DNA of 64,000 nucleotides from Candidatus Hydrogenedentota bacterium (lineage in GTDB: Bacteria > Hydrogenedentota > Hydrogenedentia > Hydrogenedentales > SLHB01), in assembly GCA_029552745.1 (NCBI GenBank), contig JAKPDK010000184.1:434001-498000 (forward strand). The letters run 5' to 3'. Made by a program: the position numbers and the translations under genes. This document shows, in pieces, positions 1 to 8,475 of the stretch. Below the pieces are notes generated by a model. That model ran no database searches. It was not told the origin of the DNA and was given only the letters and a program-made list of their open reading frames with translations. Each line of letters starts with the position of its first letter. The stretch's first letter is position 1.

Positions 1-2
1 CA

Positions 3-1208
3 GAGCGTCGTTGGCGTGTAACCCTTTATGCCATGGAAAATGACCCGAAGAAACTACTTGAACGCGCGGGTGAAGATTTCCCAAAACTTAAGTCTTTTTC
101 CTTTCTGGCAGAGAAACCTTCTGTAGGGCAAAGGTGGCAAGCCGTGGCGACGCCGGAAAGTTGGGTTGCTATTCCTGAAAACGCCATGTGGCTCAAAACG
201 CTACCTTTGGGACCTTTTGTACGCCTCGCAGACGGGAGATTGTTGACGGTTGATGGTAACCAAGTCTTTGCAAGCGCGGACGAAGGAAAGTCGTGGGATC
301 GTTGGCCACTGACGGTATGCGACAGCCGAGAGCACTTTCAAGTGGGGACAGAGCGCAGCTTACTTCGCACAGCAAATGGTACCTTGGTGCTCGTTTTCAT
401 GAATATGGCGGAGTACAAGTGGGTATGGGACGCCGAAAAACGATTGCCCTCCGCAGATACGCGACTTCCCGTTTGGGCGATGCGTAGCACAGATGATGGA
501 AAAACATGGACGGATGCCCAGATGATTTACGACGGGTACTGTGGCGATATCCATGACATCCTTCAAACGCGAAACGGGACGGTCATTGTCCCCGTTCAAG
601 AACTCCTCTACGAAGACGGACGCCATGCGTTGCGGCCTCGCTATTCCACCGATGAAGGCAAGACATGGCATAGGGCAAATCTTTTAGATATTGGTGGAAG
701 AGGTCATCACGATGGATTGATCGAAGGAACGCTGACAGAGAGGCAAGATGGCACTGTTTGGTTACTTTGTCGAACCAACCTTGGCAAATTTTGGTCGGCA
801 TTTAGCGACAATGATGGAAAGTCCTTTCGAGTGCTGACGCCTTCCGACATCCCCTCCGCAAGTTCTCCGGGAACCCTCAAACGGCTCGCCAGCGGTAAAC
901 TCCTCCTCGTATGGAACAGACCCGCACCCGAAGGAACCGATGAGCCCCCCGCCGAAGTCATTCGGGGGGGCGATGGTCAATGGTCGGATGTCCCCGTAAG
1001 CAACTACCGTGCAGAACTTTCTGTGGCGTTTTCCGACGACGATGGCAAAACGTGGTCAACCCCAAAGGTGGTTGCGCGGCGACTTGACGGGCTTCGCAAC
1101 TACTTGGCTTACACCTATGTGTTCGAGCCCCGATCGGGCGAGATCTGGATTACAACGATGCAGGGCGATCTTCGCCTGAGCGTATTCGAAAAAGACTTGA
1201 TAGACTGA
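3..1208 (+). CDS. Exo-alpha-sialidase-like Asp-box protein, 5' end outside the window
   Basis: Sialidase/neuraminidase-superfamily beta-propeller, expected to hydrolyse terminal sialic acids or related glycan ends. Counting from the ATG at 33, five Asp-box motifs (SxDxGxTW type) are visible: SADEGKSW at about 81-88, STDDGKTW near 150, STDEGKTW near 207, SDNDGKSF near 260 and SDDDGKTW near 336. The frame has no stop between base 3 and the ATG at 33, and that ATG has no Shine-Dalgarno sequence and no signal peptide, so I read the gene as running in from the left edge and 33 as an internal Met. It is followed 30 bases later by an alpha/beta hydrolase on the same strand. Family assignment is firm; sialic acid as substrate is not, because many planctomycete Asp-box proteins act on other glycans. 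Confidence 0.85.
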   Translation, partial: ERRWRVTLYAMENDPKKLLERAGEDFPKLKSFSFLAEKPSVGQRWQAVATPESWVAIPENAMWLKTLPLGPFVRLADGRLLTVDGNQVFASADEGKSWDRWPLTVCDSREHFQVGTERSLLRTANGTLVLVFMNMAEYKWVWDAEKRLPSADTRLPVWAMRSTDDGKTWTDAQMIYDGYCGDIHDILQTRNGTVIVPVQELLYEDGRHALRPRYSTDEGKTWHRANLLDIGGRGHHDGLIEGTLTERQDGTVWLLCRTNLGKFWSAFSDNDGKSFRVLTPSDIPSASSPGTLKRLASGKLLLVWNRPAPEGTDEPPAEVIRGGDGQWSDVPVSNYRAELSVAFSDDDGKTWSTPKVVARRLDGLRNYLAYTYVFEPRSGEIWITTMQGDLRLSVFEKDLID

Positions 1209-1238
1209 ACCTTTTCGCAAATTCGGAGAAACAAAACC

Positions 1239-2174
1239 ATGTTACACGCAATGCCTTTCGGCACAATTGTGTATCTTATTGCCGCAGCCCAAGACCTTGC
1301 CATATCTCCCGATACCTCTCCCTATCCCCGTATCAGCGAAGAAGGATTTCGCGCACGTCTGGGCTTTTTTGAATATGACCGTTCCATTCCTCTCGAAGCA
1401 CGCGTGGTAAGGGAATGGGACAATGAAACCACCCTGCGACAAAAGTTCGTTTTGCGCGGCGCTCAGGGGTTTTTGGTACCTGGATATTTGGAGATACCGA
1501 AAAATCAGACGGCGCCCCATCCGTTAGTGTTGCTTCTGCATGGATGGTCTGGCAACAAAGAACAGTGGTACGAAGACCAGAACATCATAAGCGGAGGACC
1601 GATGAGAAAAGCCCTCCTCGAGGCAGGCTATGCGGTACTAATGATCGACGCGGCGGCACACGGAGAACGGAGCCATGAAATCGATTTTCAGAATGTGAAC
1701 TCTTTTGATGATCCGAATGCGCCTCCGCGTAAAAATTACTTCACCTTTGCGGAAATTGCAGTCCAGACGGTAAAAGACTACCGCAGGGCGCTTGACTACG
1801 TGGAACAAAGACAAGAAATTGACGCAAACCGCATCGGACTCGTCGGATACAGCATGGGCGGAATGATGGCGTTTTACCTCTTGTCAGTGGAACCCAGAAT
1901 CAAAGTTGCCGTCGCATGTGTCCCGCCCTTATTCAGCGAAGGCTATAATCCTACTTCCCCCATCGATTACACGTGGGGAATTGGAGATACCCCTTTTCTA
2001 CTCCTCATGGGAAAACAAGATGAACTATATGTCGCCGAAAAAGCCCAGGCATCTTACAAGGCGTACTTAGAAAGGCCAACGACTAAGATCACTTGGTACG
2101 ACAAAGGCCACGAACTGACACCGATATACGTGCCGGATGCCCTTGATTGGATTGTGAAACACCTTCCCCGATAG
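1239..2174 (+). CDS. Alpha/beta hydrolase (dienelactone-hydrolase/prolyl-oligopeptidase-like esterase)
   Basis: Serine hydrolase of the alpha/beta fold. The oxyanion strand and turn LLLHGWSGN lies at about 98-106, the nucleophile elbow GYSMGG places Ser at about 205, the acid is probably Asp261 (GKQDELY) and the base His291 (DKGHEL). These three make a complete catalytic triad in the right order. The N-terminus has a short hydrophobic stretch (residues 5-18) that could be a weak signal peptide. It starts 30 bases after the sialidase-like gene on the same strand and is probably cotranscribed, so removal of acyl groups from glycans is a plausible role, but the substrate cannot be read from sequence. 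It converges with the ADP-ribosylglycohydrolase gene 20 bases downstream. Confidence 0.85.
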   Translation: MLHAMPFGTIVYLIAAAQDLAISPDTSPYPRISEEGFRARLGFFEYDRSIPLEARVVREWDNETTLRQKFVLRGAQGFLVPGYLEIPKNQTAPHPLVLLLHGWSGNKEQWYEDQNIISGGPMRKALLEAGYAVLMIDAAAHGERSHEIDFQNVNSFDDPNAPPRKNYFTFAEIAVQTVKDYRRALDYVEQRQEIDANRIGLVGYSMGGMMAFYLLSVEPRIKVAVACVPPLFSEGYNPTSPIDYTWGIGDTPFLLLMGKQDELYVAEKAQASYKAYLERPTTKITWYDKGHELTPIYVPDALDWIVKHLPR

Positions 2175-2194
2175 AAAACCGAATCATGATGATC

Positions 2195-3376
2195 TTACGA
2201 CTTTTTCCATTGTTCGAGTGACTGGGGTGGTTGAGGGTCTTGCCGGGGGATAAAATATTCAACTTCTCCTATCTCTCCGCCGCTTCGACGAATAATCTGT
2301 TCTGCTATGCGTTGACTTGCCGGTATCAGAGTCCCGAAAGAATAGTCTGTATAGGAAAACTTCTGGTCAGCTATGTTTTGGATGTCGGACGTCAACTGTT
2401 TATCCAACTGGGAAAAACCTTTCATACACCCCAGAACCCCCATCGCCGTGGAAGCATTACAGTCCGCGTCCTGACCACAACGAACCGCATACTCCATCGT
2501 TTTCAAAGGGTCTCCCTTGCCGTACAGCAACCCGATCACGACGTAGGCACCGTTCAGTCGAGCATCGATATTCACCGGGTCCCCGGGTTGACAGTCCGTG
2601 TCATCCTGCCAACGTTTTTCAATTGCTTCCCATGTGGCGAGCCAGTCGTCCGGATTCTGGGCGTGGTATTTCAATACATCACGAATACAGGCGGCATATT
2701 CGGATGCTGCCGGAATACATGCCAGTCCCTCCCGTATGACCTTTTCCACATCGTTATCTTCAAAATACGCCGCAGTGTACATACCCGCTACAAACATACC
2801 CCCATACACCCCGTCGCCGTAGTTCATGATATGGCCAAACACTTCGCAAAGCCGATTCGATTCCTGCGGCAACCCAGGACAGATGATCCCAAACAGATCC
2901 GCCTCGATCTGGAAATCAATATCATTCGCATGCGGATTATTGTCGGGATGACCGGATGCGGGTGGCATTATCCCCTTTTGAACGTTCTCCCGCCCCACAC
3001 GGTTCGCATGCCAAAGCTTATACTCAGTCGCAGCAAACGCTGCACCGGCTTGCTCAAACGTAATATCCAACCCATGTTCCTCAAGCGCTTTTAAGAAGGT
3101 CATTTCAACGTACAAATCATCTTGCTGGATGGCTCCTCGGACCCTCTCCGCAGTCCATTCCTGCAGCGGCTCTGTGATAGGTTTGGCATTGGAACGAAAT
3201 TCATAAGGGTCGCCATACGTAACTCCGATCATCTGCCCAGCCCATGCGCCCCGGCATTTATCAAGAAACCGCTCTTTCGTAATGACCCGCCTTTCTTCCG
3301 CCAACGAATATTGCCCCAAAAGGAACAGGCCTACCAAAGCCAACGAAATCCACAACGACCTGGGTTTGCTCCTCAT
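2195..3376 (-). CDS. Secreted ADP-ribosylglycohydrolase-family protein
   Basis: Member of the ADP-ribosylglycohydrolase/DraG/crystallin-J1 family (PF03747). Family signatures are CRGAWAGQMIGVTYGDPYEF near residues 41-60, QQDDLYVEM about 30 residues later, and the metal-binding C-terminal GQDADCNAST. Metal-binding Asp residues are present. A signal peptide is clear (hydrophobic WISLALVGLFLLGQYS, then SLAEE), so the enzyme acts outside the cytoplasm, where ADP-ribose is unusual; extracytoplasmic homologues are common in planctomycete-like genomes and may act on other N- or O-glycosides. I chose the ATG at 3376 because a purine-rich AAAAGGAAA sits just upstream and the signal peptide begins there; the frame also opens at 3406. 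Confidence 0.85.
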   Translation of the reverse strand: MRSKPRSLWISLALVGLFLLGQYSLAEERRVITKERFLDKCRGAWAGQMIGVTYGDPYEFRSNAKPITEPLQEWTAERVRGAIQQDDLYVEMTFLKALEEHGLDITFEQAGAAFAATEYKLWHANRVGRENVQKGIMPPASGHPDNNPHANDIDFQIEADLFGIICPGLPQESNRLCEVFGHIMNYGDGVYGGMFVAGMYTAAYFEDNDVEKVIREGLACIPAASEYAACIRDVLKYHAQNPDDWLATWEAIEKRWQDDTDCQPGDPVNIDARLNGAYVVIGLLYGKGDPLKTMEYAVRCGQDADCNASTAMGVLGCMKGFSQLDKQLTSDIQNIADQKFSYTDYSFGTLIPASQRIAEQIIRRSGGEIGEVEYFIPRQDPQPPQSLEQWKKS

Positions 3377-3583
3377 ACATGTTTCCTTTTCTTTTTCTTT
3401 CATCAAATTAATTGACTACAAATCGGATTGAAAATGTCCAGTTAAGAAAAACTGTAAAACTCTTTCCTTTTTCTGCGCGCTCCGTTATTCTAATTTCCAT
3501 GTGTTTTATAAAAAACTTCAAAACATATATTGCAATCTTTGTGTTGGTTTGCGCAAGGAACCACAAAACGGAGAGGACATATC

Positions 3584-5419
3584 ATGAATATCGTAAGCAT
3601 CGCAGGACTTGTTATTGGAGTGCTGAATAGCACAACATCCGCAGGCATAGCCGAACACAAAGGCTGTGTTCCTTTACCTTTCAGCGAAGTCAGAACGATT
3701 TTGGACACGCCTTGTCCTGAGTCGTTGTTTCCCGAACTTAAAGATTTTGACAAGAAATCTGCTTTGGAGCTGTCTTTTTCTCAAAAACTGGTGGATGAAA
3801 TTGCACTTCCTGCCGAAACAATCCCACTCACCACCTATACGCTGTACCGCGAGTTCCGAGCCAAAGGGACTCGAGAAGGTTATCAAAAACCCTATTATGA
3901 CAAACGCAGACAAATGCGTTCTGCCGCGTTGGCATATTGGCTTTTAGGGCAGACCGAAAGACTTGACGAACTGAACGACCTCATCTGGAATATTTGTGAG
4001 GAAACTACGTGGGTAGTACCTGCCCATGAACGCGAGCCCGAGTTCATCGACCTATTTTCCGCAGAAACGGCATCTGATCTCGCTCACGTTGTGTATCTAC
4101 TGAAAGAAAATCTGCCCAAAGAAATCTGCCAGCGTGTATATAGGGAAATTCTTAACCGAATTATTGATCCATATGTCGAATATGGGCGCTCTTATTGGTG
4201 GGATTCCGGCAGAAACAACTGGACGGGCGTGTGTGCGGGTTCCATTGGGGAGTGTGCTCTCCTGCTCGATCTCGACACCGAGAAGACAGCGGCGGTGGTC
4301 ACCATCGTTTTAGAACAGCTGGACCGTTTCCTTGAAAAGGGATTTGAAAAAGATGGCGGGTGTTTAGAAGGTGTTGGATATTGGAATTACGGATTACTTC
4401 ATTTAGTAACATTCGGCGAGCTGCTGCGCGTGCGTACAAACGGCAAGATTGACATCTTGGCAGACCCTAGACTGAAACCAATCGCACAATATCCCCTTGT
4501 TGTTTCCATCGGAAAAGGCCGATACGCCTCTTTCTCCGATAGTCACGAGAAACAAACGCTGCGTCCGTTCTTGATTGCCCGGCTTTCAGCACGAACCGAC
4601 ACGCCCCAATTGAAAATGCTGTATGCGGAGTCCAACGATTGGCGCTTCAGTGTGTGTTTCCGGGATCTCTTGTGGGCTAGGGATATTCCAAACAGCAAGC
4701 CCGTCCTCGAAAATGCCTTTCTACCCATCTCAGGACTAGTAAAACTGATATCACATGATAATGAGGGGCGTCCCGTTGTCCTGGCTGCAAAGGCAGGCCA
4801 TAACGCAGAACCTCACAATCACAACGATATTGGCAGTTTTATCTTCGCTGTGGGAGAAACGGTATATTTATGCGATCCGGGAGCAGGACGCTACACCCGT
4901 GACTATTTCGGACCTAGACGCTATGAGAATATTTTCGCCTCATCTTACGGGCACAGTGTTCCTCGCATAGCCGGAAAAGAACAGTCGCCGGGATCCGAGT
5001 TCCGTGGAACGATGACGAAAATAGCCGATGACACGTACCAAATCGATATGACAAAAACCTACAACCTACCTATCATGAAATCGTTTCTGAGGACCTTAAC
5101 TCTTCAAAAAGATGGAGAAATGATTTTGGAAGACCGCTTTTGCTTTGATAACGGCGATGCCGAAATTGAAGAGGCATTCGTCACCTGGCTAGAAGTCGAA
5201 GCTGTGGGAAACCATGCGAGGATCAAGTCTGCCGAGGGTTATGTCGAAATTGCCTGTGAATCTGCCTCACAACACTTCCGCGTGGAAACCCTCGACGAAG
5301 CGTGCCGCGCTAACAAAAAGGAAGAAGATCTCAAACGGATCACCTTGACCATTCCGCCACAATCGGAAAACACTGTTCGGTTCAGAATGCGCTTTGTCCC
5401 CAAGCTCGGAAAGCAGTGA
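3584..5419 (+). CDS. Secreted heparinase II/III-family polysaccharide lyase
   Basis: Heparinase II/III-like protein of about 611 residues: an alpha/alpha toroid in the first two thirds, then the beta-sandwich domain (PF07940). The diagnostic motif HNHNDIGSF lies at about residue 410, followed by CDPGAGRYTRDYF and YENIFASSYGHSVP, which carry the conserved His, Asp and Tyr of the family. The family cleaves uronic-acid-containing polysaccharides such as heparan sulfate or alginate by beta-elimination. Start chosen at 3584 because GGAGAGG precedes it and a signal peptide (residues 1-20, ending TTSAG) follows; the longer frame from 3530 has neither. It is divergent from the ADP-ribosylglycohydrolase gene. 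The exact substrate is unknown. Confidence 0.9.
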   Translation: MNIVSIAGLVIGVLNSTTSAGIAEHKGCVPLPFSEVRTILDTPCPESLFPELKDFDKKSALELSFSQKLVDEIALPAETIPLTTYTLYREFRAKGTREGYQKPYYDKRRQMRSAALAYWLLGQTERLDELNDLIWNICEETTWVVPAHEREPEFIDLFSAETASDLAHVVYLLKENLPKEICQRVYREILNRIIDPYVEYGRSYWWDSGRNNWTGVCAGSIGECALLLDLDTEKTAAVVTIVLEQLDRFLEKGFEKDGGCLEGVGYWNYGLLHLVTFGELLRVRTNGKIDILADPRLKPIAQYPLVVSIGKGRYASFSDSHEKQTLRPFLIARLSARTDTPQLKMLYAESNDWRFSVCFRDLLWARDIPNSKPVLENAFLPISGLVKLISHDNEGRPVVLAAKAGHNAEPHNHNDIGSFIFAVGETVYLCDPGAGRYTRDYFGPRRYENIFASSYGHSVPRIAGKEQSPGSEFRGTMTKIADDTYQIDMTKTYNLPIMKSFLRTLTLQKDGEMILEDRFCFDNGDAEIEEAFVTWLEVEAVGNHARIKSAEGYVEIACESASQHFRVETLDEACRANKKEEDLKRITLTIPPQSENTVRFRMRFVPKLGKQ

Positions 5420-5470
5420 TGGAACTGCTCAACTGATAGTGAAATGCACAATGTCACAAACGTTCGGTCC

Positions 5471-5853
5471 TGCACCGAGGAATTAGAACCGGGCTCACGC
5501 GCCCGGTTGTCAATGCGAGGAACGAGTCTTCGAAGCGACGAAGCAATCCCCTCAACCGCGTAGCGCTAGAGGGCAGGGGGCACGGGGTGGAGTAATCTCC
5601 GGATTCCCGAGGGGATTGCCACGTCGTGCCTGACGGCACTCCTCGCAATGACAGTGGGTAGGGCATTGCGCAAGAAGACATCCTAGGGAAAAACGAGTAA
5701 TCCCGAGTGGTCAAAGGGGTTCGCAAATGACTCAAACGCACCTCCGAGATGCCACGCGTCGGTGCCTTTCCCTTAGTGACATTCATGGGAAGTCCTGTCT
5801 TCAATTGCCTCATCCAACATTACAAAAAGTGCTGAAGGAACGGGACTTATGCA
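5471..5853 (+). repeat. Composite interspersed repeat, copy A (REP-like core plus tail)
   Basis: The left part is a REP/MITE-like core: GTCAATGCGAGGAACGAG, GACGAAGCAATCCCCT, then GGGGATTGCCACGTCGTG and CTCCTCGCAATGACAG, i.e. inverted copies of the same unit. The right part (about 5680-5853) is a separate tail (GAGTAATCCCGAGTGGTCAA..., ACAAAAAGTGCTGAAG) that recurs at 8200-8376 and, inverted, at 29723-29880. The tail ends GGACTTAT at 5843-5850. The next gene starts 44 bases beyond it in the same orientation. Confidence 0.85.
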
Positions 5854-5881
5854 TGAGATTTCCGAACCATAAACATTTCGG

Positions 5882-5887
5882 TATAAT
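5882..5887 (+). promoter_or_regulatory. -10 hexamer TATAAT, possible leaderless start
   Basis: A perfect TATAAT lies only nine bases before the ATG at 5897, so transcription would begin at or within a few bases of the start codon. No Shine-Dalgarno sequence precedes that ATG. This fits a leaderless mRNA. No good -35 is visible at 17 bases; the repeat end GGACTTAT lies 31 bases upstream of the hexamer. Confidence 0.45.
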
Positions 5888-5896
5888 CGGGGTTGT

Positions 5897-6763
5897 ATGA
5901 ATGGAGAAGACTCTGACGTCACGAAACCTAAGGTATCGGTGATTATCCCTTCCCGGGATGGCTATCGAAATGGAGCGGTGCCACGTTTGCTCGAGAGCGT
6001 CACGCGGCAGACGCTGACCGACTACGAAATTCACCTCGTCAAAGGGGTATCGCCACAAGGAAAGGCCATTAACCAGGCCGCAGCAGCAGCAAGAGGCGAA
6101 GCGCTCATTATCCTCGACGACGATTCCTGCCTAGCCAATGAAAAGGTGTTTGATCAGCTTGTCTCCGCGCTTGAAAAGGACCCCACTATAGGAATGGCAG
6201 GTGCAAGCATTCAGATGCCTCCCGATGCAAACCCATTTCAACGACGCGCTGCAAAGCAATTCCCGCGATTTAACATGCCTGAAGTCAGCGAAATAACCGA
6301 CAGCGACTTTGCGTGTCACGGCTGTTGCGCCATCCCGCGTAGGGTATTCCAAGAAGTTGGAGGCGAACGAGAAGATCTCATTCGTGGTCTCGACCCTGAC
6401 TTGCGTGTGCGTCTGCGTTCCGCCGGTTATCGCGTCGTATTAATACCGAATGCAGTGGCTTACCACCCCCTACCTGAAAACTGGCGAGCGTTACTCCGCA
6501 TGTTTTTTCGAAACGGCTTCGGTAGCGCCTACGCACGGAAGTTTCATCCCGACAGCGTGTACGAAACTCACGAACGCCTGGATGCCACCTCTTTCCGTTC
6601 CCGTCGGTCTTTCTTTTTTCGCCTTGTCCGCTTTCCTTTCCGTCTGATGACTGCACTGCTACAGGGACAGCTCATTCGTTTCGCAGCGTACACGGCCTAT
6701 GCGTGCGGCTACCTTTGGGGCTGGTTCCAAGCAACTCCTTCGGCGCTCGGAGAGGGCAGATGA
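5897..6763 (+). CDS. Family 2 glycosyltransferase
   Basis: GT-A fold glycosyltransferase, 288 residues. KVSVIIPSRDGYRNG starts the nucleotide-binding half, and LIILDDDSCLA near residues 71-80 supplies the metal/nucleotide-sugar Asp motif. CHGCCAIPRRVFQEVGG followed by GLDPDLRVRLRSAGYRV (about 137-175) is the acceptor-side region typical of GT2 enzymes (the ED/D acceptor motif is represented by DPDLR). The C-terminal 30 residues are hydrophobic (ALLQGQLIRFAAYTAY...) and probably membrane associated. The stop codon overlaps the ATG of a polysaccharide deacetylase (ATGA at 6760), so the two are translationally coupled and likely build or trim the same surface polysaccharide. A TATAAT lies only 9 bases upstream and there is no Shine-Dalgarno sequence. 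Confidence 0.9.
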   Translation: MNGEDSDVTKPKVSVIIPSRDGYRNGAVPRLLESVTRQTLTDYEIHLVKGVSPQGKAINQAAAAARGEALIILDDDSCLANEKVFDQLVSALEKDPTIGMAGASIQMPPDANPFQRRAAKQFPRFNMPEVSEITDSDFACHGCCAIPRRVFQEVGGEREDLIRGLDPDLRVRLRSAGYRVVLIPNAVAYHPLPENWRALLRMFFRNGFGSAYARKFHPDSVYETHERLDATSFRSRRSFFFRLVRFPFRLMTALLQGQLIRFAAYTAYACGYLWGWFQATPSALGEGR

Positions 6764-7587
6764 CCGGTGGGCGGCTCGCAATAAAGTGTGCGATCAAATC
6801 AGCCGTCAAACATGTCTTGATGAAAACCCATGCCCCCGACCTTTCGGGGAGTTCTCGCATCCTTACCTTTCACAGCGTGGGCTATCGCCGCGACGAGACC
6901 AACGTTTCGCCAAGAATGTTTCGGGAACAAATGGCATGGTTAAGCGACCATTACCCTATCATCTCCCTGAAAGAAGCGGCAGCAGGCAAGCCGGGCGTAG
7001 CGGTGACACTCGACGACGGCTATCGAGATAATTTGCTTTACGCCGCACCGATTTTGGAAGAGTTCCATATTCCTGCGACAGTATTTGTTGTGGCTGGTTT
7101 TATGGGGAAAGTGTTGTGTCAAGAAGACGACCCCACCACGGGTACACTCTTGAACCCGGAAGAAATATGCGCGTTGCACCGTATCGGTGTTACCATCGGC
7201 TCCCATAGCATGACACATCGACGACTCGCTCTCTTGAGCCCAATAGAACAGCAACAGGAAATTAGGGAAAGCGCCCGGATACTTTCGGACATCCTCAGGT
7301 ACCCAGTCACACAGTTTGCCTACCCTTTTGGAACAGCCAGGGATTACACTGCGTCAACCATGCAGCTTCTCCAAATAGAAGGGTTCGAACTTGCTGTGTC
7401 GAATCAGTTTGGGTCAAACCCCCAAGGCGCCAATCCTTACGATTTACGCAGAATACCGATTGACTGCACCGATGACTTAGACTTTTTTCGGGCAAAAGTG
7501 GAGGAAAGACTTGACTTGCTGCGCGTTTTTGAGTCACAGGCAGGCTTGAGACTCCGCCAGTTTCTGAACAAGGTCACAGGCGCATAA
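6760..7587 (+). CDS. Polysaccharide deacetylase (NodB domain, carbohydrate esterase 4)
   Basis: CE4 enzyme that removes N- or O-acetyl groups from polysaccharides. Motif 1 is TLDDGYRDN (catalytic base and metal-binding Asp pair), motif 2 is GSHSMTHRRL (HxxxH zinc ligands), and FAYPFGT matches the downstream motif 3 region. The start at 6760 has the sequence CGGAGAGGGCAG just upstream and overlaps the glycosyltransferase stop (ATGA), which argues for translational coupling; the frame is open further upstream (to 6703) but that would overlap by 60 bases. No signal peptide, so either cytoplasmic or exported by an unrecognised route. After the stop the DNA carries the unusual G-run hairpin at 7588-7657. 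Confidence 0.9.
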   Translation: MTGGRLAIKCAIKSAVKHVLMKTHAPDLSGSSRILTFHSVGYRRDETNVSPRMFREQMAWLSDHYPIISLKEAAAGKPGVAVTLDDGYRDNLLYAAPILEEFHIPATVFVVAGFMGKVLCQEDDPTTGTLLNPEEICALHRIGVTIGSHSMTHRRLALLSPIEQQQEIRESARILSDILRYPVTQFAYPFGTARDYTASTMQLLQIEGFELAVSNQFGSNPQGANPYDLRRIPIDCTDDLDFFRAKVEERLDLLRVFESQAGLRLRQFLNKVTGA

Positions 7588-7657
7588 CCCCCTATAAAAG
7601 GGGGAACGCGCGCGGGTCAGGGGGTACGGGGGAATGGGGGACGCAACCCGCGCGCGT
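7588..7657 (+). other. G-run hairpin / possible G-quadruplex downstream of the deacetylase gene
   Basis: Starting at the base after the deacetylase stop are two stacked structures. First CCCCC (7588-7592) pairs with GGGGG (7600-7604). Then a perfect 12-bp inverted repeat, ACGCGCGCGGGT (7606-7617) and ACCCGCGCGCGT (7646-7657), encloses a 28-base loop holding three G5 runs (7620-7624, 7628-7632, 7636-7640). With the run at 7600-7604 there are four G5 tracts on the + strand, as needed for a G-quadruplex. There is no U-tract, so it is not a standard rho-independent terminator, though it may still stop or protect the transcript. Confidence 0.7.
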
Positions 7658-8475
7658 GTGGAAAACTAATCTAAATTCAACTTACTTGTACAATATATTT
7701 ATGTAGCTTTTACAAGTTCTGCAACAACCGTACCATGTGAATGATACTACAAATTATACTCCATGTCAAGAAGTTTTTTTTCGTACAAAATCAGTATTGG
7801 TTTTCAAACAGAATTCGTCACATTCCGGCCAATCAAAAAATATTGGGAGATTTGATTCGAACTCCAACTATTTGCATAAGTTCACGAACCCTTGGCACTG
7901 CATCGAGGAAACAGACCAGGCTCATACGCTCGGTTGTCATTACGAGGAGCGAGTCCCCGAAGCGACGAAACAATCCCCCTCAACTGCGCAGCGCAAGAGA
8001 AGCTAGGGCATGGTGATCCCCGAAATCCTGAGGGGATTGCCACGTCGTGCCTGACGGCACTCCTCGCAATGACAGCAGTGGCATATAGCGCAAGAGGCCG
8101 CCGCACAAACTTGCGAGCTTTCCAAACCATCTGAGCGGACTGCCACGTCGCCCCTTCGGGGCTCCTCGCAATGACAGGGGGCGGGCCATAGCGGAATAGG
8201 ACGTAATACGGAAAAACAAGTAATTCCAAGTGGTCAAAGGGGTTCGTAGATAGTTCAAACGTACGTCGGAAATGCCATGCGTCCGTGTCTTTCCTTTGAT
8301 GACCTTTACGCAACGTCTTCTGTTCCATGCCTCCTCCAACATAACAAAAAGTGCCAAAGATACTGGACTTATACACTATTTTGTAAGTCCCACGTTCATT
8401 CTGTTAATGTACTACCCGCCCGGGAACAAGCCCGGCGTATTTCACTAATTGAAATAAACGGAGCAATGCCCGGGC
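7658..8475. other. Long intergenic region with composite repeat copy B
   Basis: About 820 bases with no gene I can support. 7658-7898 is AT-rich and featureless. 7899-8376 is repeat copy B. 8377-8475 leads into the ExoD-like gene. Several frames of 60-160 codons cross this interval on both strands, but they read through the repeat in conflicting frames, and the translations match those from the other repeat copies rather than a protein family. Confidence 0.75.
7899..8376 (+). repeat. Composite interspersed repeat, copy B
   Basis: Same order as copy A: an entry segment (CATCGAGGAAACAGACC... GGTTGTCATTACGAGG), an inverted core (GACGAAACAATCCCCCT / GGGGATTGCCACGTCGTG / CTCCTCGCAATGACAG), one additional core unit (GACTGCCACGTCGCCCC... 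to about 8177), then the tail from about 8200. The tail ends with AAAAAGTGCCAAAG and GGACTTAT at 8365-8372. Similarity to copy A is visible across almost its whole length with scattered substitutions, so the copies are old. The next gene downstream, ExoD-like, starts 100 bases beyond on the same strand. Confidence 0.85.

Larger units (their letters stand above)
5420..5896. other. Intergenic region with composite repeat copy A and a promoter
   Basis: There is no convincing gene here. Open frames on both strands fall inside the repeat and encode arginine-rich translations typical of such elements. Contents from left to right: about 50 bases after the heparinase stop, repeat copy A (about 5471-5853), then a TATAAT hexamer 9 bases before the next start codon. 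Confidence 0.8.

Noticed and set aside
1-21. Codons to a TAA at 19-21 as the end of an upstream gene
   Set aside because: Only six codons, no support; the sialidase frame itself is open through this region.
2231-3094. 287-codon ORF opposite the ADP-ribosylglycohydrolase gene
   Set aside because: Opposite-strand shadow: the minus-strand protein has clear family motifs and a signal peptide, while the plus-strand translation matches nothing.
7737-8376. Several 80-160-codon ORFs on both strands
   Set aside because: They lie inside repeat copy B, disagree in frame and strand, lack ribosome sites, and share translated stretches with other repeat clusters.
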